This document shows positions 1 through 7,641 of a stretch of DNA of 64,000 nt, in pieces. Source of the DNA: Haloarcula ordinaria (GTDB lineage: Archaea; Halobacteriota; Halobacteria; Halobacteriales; Haloarculaceae); contig NZ_CP119789.1 in NCBI RefSeq assembly GCF_029338275.1, forward strand, positions 992,001 to 1,056,000, given 5' to 3'. Both the position numbers and the translations under genes were made by a program. Position 1 is the stretch's first letter. Each line of letters begins with the position of its first letter. The notes under the pieces are model-generated. The model was not told the origin of the DNA. It was given only the letters and a program-made list of their open reading frames with translations, and searched no databases.

Positions 1-17
1 CCCCGCCGACCCGGTAC

Positions 18-728
18 GTGTCGACAGGTTCGGTGCCCATCGTGACACCGCCGCTCGGCGAGTGGGCGTTCGACCGCCGCGGGCCCGAACACAGCAAGCG
101 GGTGTACGACTGGTGGGGGAGACACGACTGGGCCTACCGGGCCTTCGTCAACGGCTACCTGCTCGGACGCGAGGGAGCCTTCCGGACACGGACGGTCGAG
201 TCGCTCGGTCTCGACCCCGGCGACTGGGTCCTCGACGTCGGCTGTGGCCCCGGGCCGAACTTCGACGTGCTCGCGGACGCCGTCGGTCCGACGGGGGCTC
301 TCGTCGGTGTCGACGCGAGCGAGGGGATGGTCGAGCGAGCGACAGCACGGGGTACGACGCTCGACTGTTCGGCCACCGTACTCCAGGCCGACGCCGCCCG
401 ACTGCCGCTGCGAGACGCGTCTGTCGACGCGGCGTGTGCGACGCTCTCGCTCAGTGCCATGCCCGATATCCCGGCCGTCGTCGACCAGCTCGCTCGCGTC
501 CTCCGACCGGGCGGTCGGCTCGCGGTACTCGACGCCCGTCCCTTCGAGGCTGCGTACGCCCGGTGGTTGAACCCGTTCATCGAGCGTGCCGCTGCCTACC
601 TCACCAACTGGTATCCCGACGCCGACATCGTCGGCGCGGTCGACGAACGGTTCGCCGACACGACGCTCCGGACCTTCCAGGGCGGTTCCATCTACGTACT
701 CACCGGACGGAACGGGACGGAGCGCTAG
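18..728 (+). CDS. Class I SAM-dependent methyltransferase
   Basis: A 236-residue protein with the class I methyltransferase Rossmann core. Glycine motif I (VLDVGCGPGPNF) sits near residues 72-83, an acidic ribose-binding residue follows in GVDASEGMV, and the post-motif strand reads DAACATLSLSAMPD before a typical VLRPGGRLAVLD turn. By family it should transfer a methyl group from SAM to a small molecule or lipid-linked substrate in the cytosol; the substrate cannot be read from sequence. The first codon used here is GTG only 17 bases from the window edge, so the true start may lie outside. Its stop codon overlaps that of the convergent globin gene within a shared CTAG. Confidence 0.8.
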   Translation: MSTGSVPIVTPPLGEWAFDRRGPEHSKRVYDWWGRHDWAYRAFVNGYLLGREGAFRTRTVESLGLDPGDWVLDVGCGPGPNFDVLADAVGPTGALVGVDASEGMVERATARGTTLDCSATVLQADAARLPLRDASVDAACATLSLSAMPDIPAVVDQLARVLRPGGRLAVLDARPFEAAYARWLNPFIERAAAYLTNWYPDADIVGAVDERFADTTLRTFQGGSIYVLTGRNGTER

Positions 729-1099
729 TCTTCGTCCGGCCGAGCCAGCAGTTCCTCTTCGTAGGCCGCGACGGCGCCGACGACCGACGCCGCGTCGTCC
801 GCTGGCACATCGAACTCGTCGAGGCTCGCCTCGAGTAACTCGACGGCACGCTCGATGTGCGCCGGTGTGAACGGGACGTGGAGGTGGGCCTCCCGGACCG
901 GCGCCGCGTCGTACGTCTCCGGTCCTCCTGCGGCCTCACAGAGAAAGTCGGTCTGTGTCCGCCGCAGCATCTCCATGTCCGCGTTCTCGAAGAACGGACC
1001 CAGCTCCTCGTCTTCCACAAGTCTGTCGTAGAAGTCGTCGACGACCGCTCGGATGCCCGCTTGTTCCCCCAAACGTTCGTACAACGTTTGCTCCGCCAT
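725..1099 (-). CDS. Truncated haemoglobin (group I-like globin)
   Basis: A 124-residue protein of the usual length for a truncated 2-on-2 globin. It opens with TLYERLGEQAGIRAVVDDFYDRL, which has the family start (LYERLGG-like) and a B10-type tyrosine in the FYDRL helix. The segment AHLHVPFTPAHIERAVELL carries the candidate proximal haem histidine. Such proteins bind oxygen or nitric oxide and are soluble. It converges on the methyltransferase, sharing the CTAG at the two stops, so the genes are not an operon. Group I is inferred from length and the opening motif only. Confidence 0.85.
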   Translation of the reverse strand: MAEQTLYERLGEQAGIRAVVDDFYDRLVEDEELGPFFENADMEMLRRTQTDFLCEAAGGPETYDAAPVREAHLHVPFTPAHIERAVELLEASLDEFDVPADDAASVVGAVAAYEEELLARPDED

Positions 1100-1410
1100 A
1101 CGGGTCCCACGGTGGTTTCGACCAATATTGTTTCGCCGTCGCGCCGTCCGACCGGTGGCTCGCGACGAGACGACGGCCCCGTTGCCGCCAGCTGTCTACC
1201 TCGATGGCCCCCTTCGACCTGTCGCGCCCTTCGAAGTGCTAGTGGTCTAGTCTCGAACCATCCGAACTGACGAGAAAATCTACAAAATCCTGGATTATGG
1301 ACTCACCTTGTACCCAAAAGGGCCAAACTATACCATATATAAGAATTATATCTCTAAAACACGAATAAACTCGGATTTAAAATTTCGAAGAAGGATATTA
1401 GTCAACAAAA

Positions 1411-1575
1411 ATGGGTAAGATGAGTTCGAAATTACCAATCAGTGTGCAAACCCTCTCAGTAGTCCTGTCTGTGACTACACTTCTATCGGATATCTTCACT
1501 CTCGCGGTTCTCGGCCGCTATCGCGCGTTCGGGCCAGCGGACGGGCATCCGACTCCACTGGGCCCTGCTCTCTGA
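1411..1575 (+). CDS. Possible small single-span membrane protein
   Basis: A 54-codon ORF from ATG to TGA inside an otherwise empty region. It starts MGKMSSKLPISVQ and continues with about 20 hydrophobic residues (TLSVVLSVTTLLSDIFTLAVL), then a short Gly/Pro-rich tail. AT-rich sequence lies just upstream and could supply a promoter, but no clear ribosome site is visible. It is too short for a family assignment. It may be a real small membrane peptide or chance; the coherent hydrophobic segment is the only support. Confidence 0.3.
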   Translation: MGKMSSKLPISVQTLSVVLSVTTLLSDIFTLAVLGRYRAFGPADGHPTPLGPAL

Positions 1576-1925
1576 GAATAACATATGTACGTCTGATAGA
1601 AATATGGATTCTGTGCAGTCCGCTCCAGTACGACGCCGTCGGCTGCCCGCGGACGGTCCTGTTCGGACGAGCGACTCTGTCTCGAGGGTTCGACTGGGAT
1701 GCCACTATATCGTGGCACTGTTTGACACCACCCATGATAAAACCCGGTGTCGGCGGGGGAGCTGACGGCCCCGAGGTTCGTGATCGCCGTCAACGTATCC
1801 TGTTCGCTGTCGCACGCCTGCGGCTCAGCCGTGTGTAGCACGACTCGATTCGGCGAGTCGGCATGCCCCATCTGACTGTTCGCTCCCGGACCCGCTCTCT
1901 TCGCTACGATACTGCGTACCACAAT

Positions 1926-1931
1926 CTTTAA
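1926..1931 (+). promoter_or_regulatory. TATA-like box for the enolase-superfamily gene
   Basis: CTTTAA lies 27-32 bases before the ATG at 1958. That spacing in haloarchaea puts transcription start at or next to the start codon, so a leaderless transcript is likely and the ATG at 1958 is supported. Confidence 0.5.
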
Positions 1932-1957
1932 CCCTACATTCCGAGTCTCCAGAGACC

Positions 1958-3223
1958 ATGGCGAGAGAAGACGAACCGGACTATCGCATACCCCCAGGCG
2001 GCGGCGTGCCGTGGCGGGACATGGGAATGGAGGAGACGCACCGGCCGCCGGAACGCGACGTCGAGATAACCGGCATCGAGACGATGGCCATCGCGGGCAA
2101 CTTCACGTGGGGCATCGTTAAGGTCGAGACCGACGCCGGCGTCTACGGCCTGGGCGAGACCTTCCGCGCCGAGGCGGCGCTCGATATGGCCGGCCGGCTG
2201 GCGGTCGACCTCGTCGGCGAGAACCCGCTCGATACCTCCCGCGTGCGCGAACTGCTCGAGCAGCGCTACACTGGCGCGGGCGCTATCGGGCAGGCCGCGT
2301 TCACGGCCATCGAGACGGCCTGTTACGACATCAAGGGCAAGCTGTTCGACGTCCCCGTCTACGAACTGCTGGGCGGGAAGTACCGGGACGATATCAAGAT
2401 TTACTGTGACACCCACGGCGGCGAGTCGCTGGGCGAGGCTGCCGACCACGACCCACGGGACGTCTACACGCCCGAGGCGTACGCTCGCGCCGCCCGCGAG
2501 GTCGTCGACGAGGGGTTCGAGGCGCTGAAGTTCGACCTCGACGTGCCGACCCACGCCGAGTACGACGAGGCCAGCCGGCGGATGGGCAACGAGGCGCTCG
2601 AGCACAAGGTCAGCCTCGTCGAGGCCGTCCGCGACGAGATCGGCTACGACGTCGACCTCGGGATGGACCTCCACTGGAACTTCACGACCGAGACGGCCAT
2701 CCGCCTGGGCAAGAAACTCGAACGGTTCGACCTCGCCTGGCTCGAGGACCCGGTCCCGCCGGAGAAGACCGAGTCCCAGCGCCGGGTGACCGAGGCGCTC
2801 GACGTGCCGGTGCTCACCGGCGAGAACCTCGTCACCGTCTCGCAGTTCAACGACGCCGCCCGGGAGGGGATGATGGACATCGCCGCGCCCGACGTCAACA
2901 AGTGCGGCGGCCTGGGCGAGTACGTCGACATCGCCACCGTCTGTGACCTCTACGGCATCCCCATCGCCTCGCACAATATCTCCAGCCCGCTGGGGACCGT
3001 CGCCGGTGCCCACGTCTCCGCGGCCATCCCGAACTTCCTTTGCCTGGAGTGGCACGCCCGGGACGTCCCGTGGTGGAACGAGATGGCCGAGCGCGTCGAC
3101 GGTTCGGGCCCCGTCCTCGAGGACGGCTCCATCGACGTGCCCGAGGGCCCCGGCCTGGGCGTCGAACTGAACCCTGACATCTGCGAGGAGTACCTGGTCG
3201 ACGGCTACGACCTCATCGTCTGA
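1958..3223 (+). CDS. Mandelate racemase/muconate lactonizing enzyme family sugar-acid dehydratase
   Basis: A 421-residue enolase-superfamily enzyme. The N-terminal capping domain (about residues 25-145) is followed by a barrel. The barrel has a Lys-containing strand (ALKFDLD), the first metal ligand in GMDLHWNF, a Glu ligand in LAWLEDPVPPE, the next Glu in TGENLVT, and the late histidine in IASHNISSP. The GENLVT and SHNISSP forms point to the galactonate/gluconate dehydratase branch rather than to true mandelate racemase. It would dehydrate an aldonic acid to a 2-keto-3-deoxy acid in the cytosol; the exact sugar acid is unknown. It may be co-functional with the UxaA-like cluster downstream, but a gap of about 300 bases suggests a separate transcript. 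A TATA-like box 27 bases upstream supports this start. Confidence 0.8.
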   Translation: MAREDEPDYRIPPGGGVPWRDMGMEETHRPPERDVEITGIETMAIAGNFTWGIVKVETDAGVYGLGETFRAEAALDMAGRLAVDLVGENPLDTSRVRELLEQRYTGAGAIGQAAFTAIETACYDIKGKLFDVPVYELLGGKYRDDIKIYCDTHGGESLGEAADHDPRDVYTPEAYARAAREVVDEGFEALKFDLDVPTHAEYDEASRRMGNEALEHKVSLVEAVRDEIGYDVDLGMDLHWNFTTETAIRLGKKLERFDLAWLEDPVPPEKTESQRRVTEALDVPVLTGENLVTVSQFNDAAREGMMDIAAPDVNKCGGLGEYVDIATVCDLYGIPIASHNISSPLGTVAGAHVSAAIPNFLCLEWHARDVPWWNEMAERVDGSGPVLEDGSIDVPEGPGLGVELNPDICEEYLVDGYDLIV

Positions 3224-3517
3224 GACGCTGTCCGCGTCGGTTCGCCTGCGGTTCGAGGACGAAGGTGGTGCGAGAGCCGAGACCTCGCGGGTCGACCACA
3301 GCCGGGGCTTCCTGATTGAGTCCCTCCGAATTCCCATAACTAAACATCATCGATTTTCCCGCCGACGGCGACTGGACACGCCCTCGGCGTCCGTAGGGAG
3401 GACCTACCTGAGTTCGCGACGGGACGTCGAATCGAACCCGCCGTGCGGAGTGGGCGGCGGCGTCATAGATAGCGGAGGTTTTATCCGGGTGGTATGCACA
3501 CACTCACACGAATACGT

Positions 3518-3652
3518 ATGACAGACCGCTCGAACACGTGGCCTCGTGGTGGGGTGTCGACCGAACAGCTGCTGGAGCGCTGGGCGGCTCTGGACCGGGG
3601 CTGGAAAGCGGCAGCCTTCGGTGTCCTCATCGTCGCGGGCCACGCGCTGTGA
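3518..3652 (+). CDS. Small membrane ORF coupled to the YeiH-type exporter
   Basis: A 44-codon ORF (MTDRSNTWPRGG...) whose TGA stop lies two bases before the ATG of the exporter gene. A charged N-terminal half (EQLLERWAALDRGWK) is followed by one hydrophobic segment (AAAFGVLIVAGHAL). The close spacing suggests translational coupling, either as a leader peptide or as a small subunit of the transporter. A six-frame view tends to hide it because the exporter frame can be read open through this DNA. No family recognised. Confidence 0.5.
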   Translation: MTDRSNTWPRGGVSTEQLLERWAALDRGWKAAAFGVLIVAGHAL

Positions 3653-3654
3653 CG

Positions 3655-4653
3655 ATGAGGCAGTTGTCCCGTTCGCTTGGCCGAGTAGTCCCGGGGCTCG
3701 CGCTGCTGGTCGCCCTCGCCGTCATCGCCCGTGTCGTCGGCGATGCCGTCCCGGCGCTCAGCCCCCTCATCGTCGCTATCGCTATCGGCGTCGTCATCGC
3801 GAACTCTGTCGGGCTCCCCGAGGTCGCCGCGCCCGGAGCCAACCGGCACAAACTGCTGCTGGAGACCGCCATCGTCCTGCTGGGCGCGCAGTTGACGCTC
3901 GACGCCATCGTCGAGGCCGGGGGGACCGTCGTGGTGCTCGCCACGCTCGTCGTCCTCTTTGGCGTCCTCTACCTGGAACTGCTGGCGCGGTTCGTCTTCG
4001 GCATCGACGGCGGGGCCCGCGCGGTGCTCGCGGCCGGGGCGAGCGTCTGCGGTGTCTCGGCGGTACTCGCCGTCTCCGGGACCGTCGACGTCAAGGAGTC
4101 GGCCGTGACCTACGCCGTGGCGACCATCCTGCTGTTCGACGCCGTCACGCTCGTCGTGTTCCCCGCCGTGGAACCGCTGCTCGGCCTCACCGGACAGCAG
4201 TTCGGTATCTGGGCGGGCCTCAGTCTGTTCAGCACCGGCCCGACGGCCGCCGTGGGCTTCGCCGTCTCCGAGACGGCCGGTCGCTGGGCCACGCTGACGA
4301 AACTCGTCCGCAACTGCTTCATCGGCGTCCTGGCCATCGGCTACGCGCTTCGGAACGCGACGGCCGATGCCGACTCCGTCTCGCCCACCGAGGTCTGGAC
4401 GCGGTTCCCCAAGTTCCTCATCGGGTTCCTGGTCGTGCTCGTCGTCGCGAACCTCGGCGTCCTCTCGCAGGGGGCGCTGTCCTCGATCGAGCGCACGACC
4501 GACTGGCTGTTCATCATCGCCTTCGTCGGCCTCGGGTTCGACATCGAGTTCCACCGGCTCCGCGCGGCGGGCCTCCGCCCGGTCGCCCTCGTCCTCGTCC
4601 ACCTGACGACGGTCAGCGTCCTGACCTACACCGCGGTCACGCTCCTGTTCTGA
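3655..4653 (+). CDS. YeiH/UPF0324-family membrane exporter (putative sulfite/sulfate or sulfonate-anion exporter)
   Basis: A 332-residue membrane protein with about ten hydrophobic helices. It belongs to the YeiH (Cons_hypoth698) family by its spaced glycine motifs: ALSPLIVAIAIGVVIANS near the start, KLLLETAIVLLGAQLTL, the conserved AAGASVCGVSAVLAVSG loop, and FIIAFVGLGFDIEFH near the end. Members next to sulfonate-degrading genes (TauZ, SuyZ) are proposed sulfate or sulfite exporters. The frame stays open to 3538, but the ATG at 3655 is preferred because it begins a typical transporter N-terminus directly after the coupled small ORF. Its neighbours, a SuyAB/UxaA-like lyase and a ComC-like dehydrogenase, fit a sulfonate role. 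That role is inference. Confidence 0.75.
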   Translation: MRQLSRSLGRVVPGLALLVALAVIARVVGDAVPALSPLIVAIAIGVVIANSVGLPEVAAPGANRHKLLLETAIVLLGAQLTLDAIVEAGGTVVVLATLVVLFGVLYLELLARFVFGIDGGARAVLAAGASVCGVSAVLAVSGTVDVKESAVTYAVATILLFDAVTLVVFPAVEPLLGLTGQQFGIWAGLSLFSTGPTAAVGFAVSETAGRWATLTKLVRNCFIGVLAIGYALRNATADADSVSPTEVWTRFPKFLIGFLVVLVVANLGVLSQGALSSIERTTDWLFIIAFVGLGFDIEFHRLRAAGLRPVALVLVHLTTVSVLTYTAVTLLF

Positions 4654-4701
4654 CTCGTCGGGGTCCCGACGTGTCACGCCTCCGAGGGCAGGGGGGAAAG
4701 C

Positions 4702-4709
4702 ATTAATAT
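4702..4709 (+). promoter_or_regulatory. TATA-like box for the SAF-domain/UxaA operon
   Basis: ATTAATAT lies 24-31 bases before the ATG at 4733, implying a leaderless or almost leaderless transcript for the small lyase subunit and the two genes behind it. It also favours the ATG at 4733 over upstream in-frame codons. Confidence 0.55.
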
Positions 4710-4727
4710 TGGGGGCTCATTCCCCCA
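4710..4727 (+). promoter_or_regulatory. Inverted repeat between TATA box and start codon (candidate operator)
   Basis: TGGGGG-CTCATT-CCCCCA is a perfect 6-bp inverted repeat with a six-base loop, lying directly between the TATA-like box and the ATG at 4733. In a leaderless promoter this is exactly where a repressor would block initiation. It could alternatively form a short RNA hairpin, but most of it may not be transcribed. Confidence 0.45.
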
Positions 4728-4732
4728 CCTGT

Positions 4733-5056
4733 ATGGCAGACAGATACCTACAAGTCGTCGAACCGTCGGACAACGTCGCGACGGCGCTCCGTGAACTGGA
4801 GGCAGGCGAGACAGTCACGGTCGCCGTCGGCGACGAGGAACGAACAATCGAGGTACAGGAGGACGTCATCTTCGGACACAAGATCGCCGTCGAGGACATC
4901 GCGTCGGGCGAGACCATCACGAAGTACGGGAAGAGCATCGGCAACGCGACCGAGGACATCCCAGCTGGCACGTGGGTCCACGTCCAGAACGTCGAGAGCA
5001 ACTACGGCCGGGGCGACCTCGCCGGCGACAAAGAAACAGCGGCAGTGAGTGAGTAA
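4733..5056 (+). CDS. SAF-domain small subunit of a UxaA/SuyA-type lyase
   Basis: A 107-residue SAF-domain protein. The core (DVIFGHKIAVEDIASGETITKYG...IGNA...DIPAGTWVHVQNVES) matches the N-terminal domain of altronate dehydratase and the stand-alone SuyA subunit of (2R)-sulfolactate sulfo-lyase. It ends two bases before the large subunit gene, so the two are co-translated and should form one enzyme. The family catalyses water or sulfite elimination from a 2-hydroxy acid. The sequence alone does not separate altronate-type from sulfolactate-type substrates. The upstream region holds a TATA-like box and an inverted repeat suited to substrate-controlled repression. Confidence 0.75.
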   Translation: MADRYLQVVEPSDNVATALRELEAGETVTVAVGDEERTIEVQEDVIFGHKIAVEDIASGETITKYGKSIGNATEDIPAGTWVHVQNVESNYGRGDLAGDKETAAVSE

Positions 5057-5058
5057 TC

Positions 5059-6225
5059 ATGAGCGAATTCCTTGGATACGAACGGGACGATGGGAGTGTC
5101 GGCATTCGAAACCACGTTGCGATTATCTCCACAGCACCCTACGCCAACGACACGGTCAAGCGCGCTGCGGATATCATCGACGGGGCGGTCCCCATCACCC
5201 ATCCGCTGGGCCGCTGTCAGACCAAGCCCGACGTGTTCCAGACCTACCGGACGCTGCTGGGCTACGGGACACACCCGAACGTCTACGGCACCGTCGTCGT
5301 CGCCCACGCCGGCGAGATCGTCGACGGTGACGAGCTGGCCGCGGACGTCGCCGAGACCGGTCGCCCGAGCGACTCGGTCAACATCCACGCCGAGAAAGGC
5401 GTCATGAACGCACTGAAGCGCACCGTGGACTCCGCGCGTGACATGGTTCAGGAAGCCAGCGCCCAGCGCCGCGTCCCCGCGGACATGTCGAACCTCACCT
5501 TCGGTATCAACTGCGCGACGTCGGACACGACGAGCGGTCTCTGTCAGCACAAGGCGACGGCCCGAGCGGTCTGGCGGCTCATCGACGAGCACGGCGGCCG
5601 GGGCTGTTTCGCCGAGACGCCGGAGTTCTTCGGCGGCGAGAACGAGCTCTCCGAGCGGGCGGTCAACGACGAGGTTCGAGACGAGATTCTCGAACGCGTC
5701 GACAACTGGGACAAGCGACTGCAGGCGACGGGTTACGACGTCCGCGGTGCCCAGCCGACGCCGGACAACATGGACGGCGGACTCACCACCATCGAGGAGA
5801 AGTCGCTGGGTGCGCTGGTGAAATCCGGCGACGGTCCGATTCAGGACATCATCGACTACGGCGCGAAGATCCCTGACGACTCGGGGATGTACATCATGGA
5901 CACGCCGGGCCACGGTGCCGAGTCCGTGACCGGCATCGGCGCGGGCGGCGCCCACTTCATGGTCATCTCGACGGGCCAGGGCCACACGCTGTCGAACGCC
6001 ATCATGCCGACCATCAAGATCACCGGGAACCCCGGCAGCGCCGAGCGCGTCCCCGAACAGACCGACGTCGACGTCAGCGAGGCGCTCGTCGGTGACGAGA
6101 CCTTCGACTGGGCCGGCGACCAGCTGTGGGACGAGATCGAGAAGGTCGTCAACGGTCAGGTGACGCTGAGCGAGGCGATGGGCGAGAGTCAGTTCGCCAT
6201 CCACCGCATCGGCCCCTCGACGTAA
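5059..6225 (+). CDS. UxaA/SuyB-family lyase large subunit
   Basis: A 388-residue protein with the UxaA C-terminal fold: GYERDDGSVGIRNHVAI at the start, PTPDNMDGGLTTIEEKSLGAL in the middle, and the ISTGQGHTLSNAIMPTIKITGNP and VDVSEAL segments near the end, which line up with altronate dehydratase and SuyB. It pairs with the SAF subunit just upstream. Two recalled family signatures differ: the usual C-GGSD-SG motif reads NCATSDTTSGL, and the conserved GLGCE is replaced by VAHAGEI. It may therefore be a subfamily with another substrate. Its TAA overlaps the next ATG (TAATG), so it forms an operon with the dehydrogenase. Sulfolactate, altronate or another hydroxy acid are all open. Confidence 0.75.
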   Translation: MSEFLGYERDDGSVGIRNHVAIISTAPYANDTVKRAADIIDGAVPITHPLGRCQTKPDVFQTYRTLLGYGTHPNVYGTVVVAHAGEIVDGDELAADVAETGRPSDSVNIHAEKGVMNALKRTVDSARDMVQEASAQRRVPADMSNLTFGINCATSDTTSGLCQHKATARAVWRLIDEHGGRGCFAETPEFFGGENELSERAVNDEVRDEILERVDNWDKRLQATGYDVRGAQPTPDNMDGGLTTIEEKSLGALVKSGDGPIQDIIDYGAKIPDDSGMYIMDTPGHGAESVTGIGAGGAHFMVISTGQGHTLSNAIMPTIKITGNPGSAERVPEQTDVDVSEALVGDETFDWAGDQLWDEIEKVVNGQVTLSEAMGESQFAIHRIGPST

Positions 6226-7229
6226 TGGAGATCGGCCGGCAACGGGCCGTCGACGTTGCCACGCAGGCGTTTCGCGCACACGGGATCACTGCGCCCGACG
6301 CGGTTCAGACGGCCGAGGTCCTTGTGAGTGCCGACGCCAGGGGCAAACACTCCCACGGCTTGCTCCGGCTCCCCCGGTTCGTCCGTGGCATCGAGCACGG
6401 GAACGTCGACCCCGACGGTACCATCGCCGTCGCGAGCGAGCGCGGCGGGGCGGCGACCATCAGCGGCGGGTCGCGCCTGGGGCCGGCCGTCGCGAGCACA
6501 GCGACGGCCGAGGCGATGGACCGCGCCGAGAATCACGGCGTCGGCGCGGTCGGCGTCCGCGACTCGAACCATCTCGGGATGCTGGGCTACTACACCGACC
6601 AGCTCCAGCAGGCGGGCTATGTCGGCATCGCGATGACGAACACCGAACCGGCGATGCCCCCCTACGGCGGCGCCGAACCAGTGCTGGGGACCAATCCCAT
6701 CGCCATCGGCCTGCCGACCGACCCGGTGTTCAACCTCGACATGTCCACGTCGGCCATCGCTCGTGGGACGGTCTTCCAAGAGCAGGAGACCGGCGGCGAG
6801 CTCCCCGAGGGCGTCGCGCTCGACGCCGACGGACAGCCGACGACCGACCCGGCGGCCGCCCTGGACGGGACGATGCTCCCCTTCGGCGGCCCGAAGGGGT
6901 CGGGCCTGGCCGTCGCTGTGGAGGTCCTGGCCGGCGGCCTCGTCGGTGCGTCGATGGGCGAGGCCGTCACCGGCACCTACCATACCGAAGACCCTTGCAC
7001 CAAGGGCGACCTCTTTCTCGCCATCGACCCCGACGCACTGGGCGTGTCGGACTTCGCCGACCGGGCGAGCTCGTTCCTCACCACGTTGACGAACGGTGCA
7101 CCCGCCGCACACGCTGACGAGATCCGCCTCCCCGGACAGCGCTCAGTCGAGCGCGACCGGAACGCGACCACTGTGACGGTTGCGGACGACCTCTGGGCCG
7201 AAGCCCAAGCACTCGCTACCGACGACTGA
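6225..7229 (+). CDS. LDH2/malate dehydrogenase-family oxidoreductase (ComC-like sulfolactate or 2-hydroxyacid dehydrogenase)
   Basis: A 334-residue NAD(P)-dependent dehydrogenase of the LDH2 family. Marks are the RGKHSHGLLRLPRFV segment with the catalytic histidine, VRDSNHLGMLGYY, VLGTNPIAIGLPT, FNLDMSTSAIARG and the late PFGGPKGSGLAVAVEVLAG. The family includes ComC, (R)-sulfolactate dehydrogenase, malate dehydrogenase and ureidoglycolate dehydrogenase. The start is taken at 6225 because the ATG overlaps the stop of the lyase gene by one base. Coupling to a SuyB/UxaA-like lyase suggests that it interconverts the lyase substrate and its keto acid. A ureidoglycolate role is less likely, since the urea genes begin about 1.7 kb away on the other strand. 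Confidence 0.8.
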   Translation: MEIGRQRAVDVATQAFRAHGITAPDAVQTAEVLVSADARGKHSHGLLRLPRFVRGIEHGNVDPDGTIAVASERGGAATISGGSRLGPAVASTATAEAMDRAENHGVGAVGVRDSNHLGMLGYYTDQLQQAGYVGIAMTNTEPAMPPYGGAEPVLGTNPIAIGLPTDPVFNLDMSTSAIARGTVFQEQETGGELPEGVALDADGQPTTDPAAALDGTMLPFGGPKGSGLAVAVEVLAGGLVGASMGEAVTGTYHTEDPCTKGDLFLAIDPDALGVSDFADRASSFLTTLTNGAPAAHADEIRLPGQRSVERDRNATTVTVADDLWAEAQALATDD

Positions 7230-7641
7230 CACCTTTCGATGTCGGTGCTCCCACTGTCGCGCACCTGTGACTCTCCACCGCGATTCGACCGAGTATCGCG
7301 ACACACAGATGTAATCCGGTCATTTGCATTAGAATATCTCTATTTACTCGGATTCTAGTTCTAAAATACGCCTCTAGGTTCGAACAGGACTGGTTCTATG
7401 CTGCTATATTCGCATACGTATCTATACTTAAAACTCGAAAGGAGAAAGGTCGAGAATCGAGTCATACTACGACGTTTTTGTTTCCATGCTCTCCAGTCTG
7501 ATTTGCTGTCCGCGACGGCCCACGCACGACCGGGAACGCCAGAGGGACTCACAGCGACCGGCGCGTGGCAGCCGAGTCAGAACACCGCGGTCCACAACAG
7601 TATTAGCCGCAGCGACCGCTAGTGGTGGTGACTGCGGCGAG
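7230..7641. other. Intergenic region, AT-rich in its middle
   Basis: About 410 bases between two plus-strand genes. The part from 7315 to 7480 is A/T-rich and probably carries the promoter of the permease gene. A short ORF from 7398 overlaps the alternative long start of the permease and has no recognisable features. No repeat or hairpin of note was seen. Confidence 0.4.

Larger units (their letters stand above)
1100..1957. other. AT-rich intergenic region with little coding evidence
   Basis: About 860 bases separate the globin start from the dehydratase gene. The stretch from about 1260 to 1420 is clearly richer in A and T than its surroundings, as expected for divergent promoters. A possible 54-codon membrane ORF lies at 1411-1575. 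A longer minus-strand reading at 1518-1922 has no recognisable domain and a biased composition, so it is not called. Nothing else is recognisable. Confidence 0.5.

Noticed and set aside
1518-1922. Minus-strand frame of 134 codons before the dehydratase
   Set aside because: No domain, atypical composition for a haloarchaeal protein (not acidic), and no promoter that fits.
1934-3337. Minus-strand open frame of 467 codons opposite the dehydratase
   Set aside because: The plus-strand protein has all enolase-superfamily motifs; the minus frame is a GC-driven shadow with no recognisable family.
3481-4677. Long minus-strand open frame (398 codons) opposite the YeiH-type gene
   Set aside because: It is very rich in Asp, Glu, Arg and Gly without any domain, and mirrors the codon bias of the GC-rich exporter gene on the other strand.
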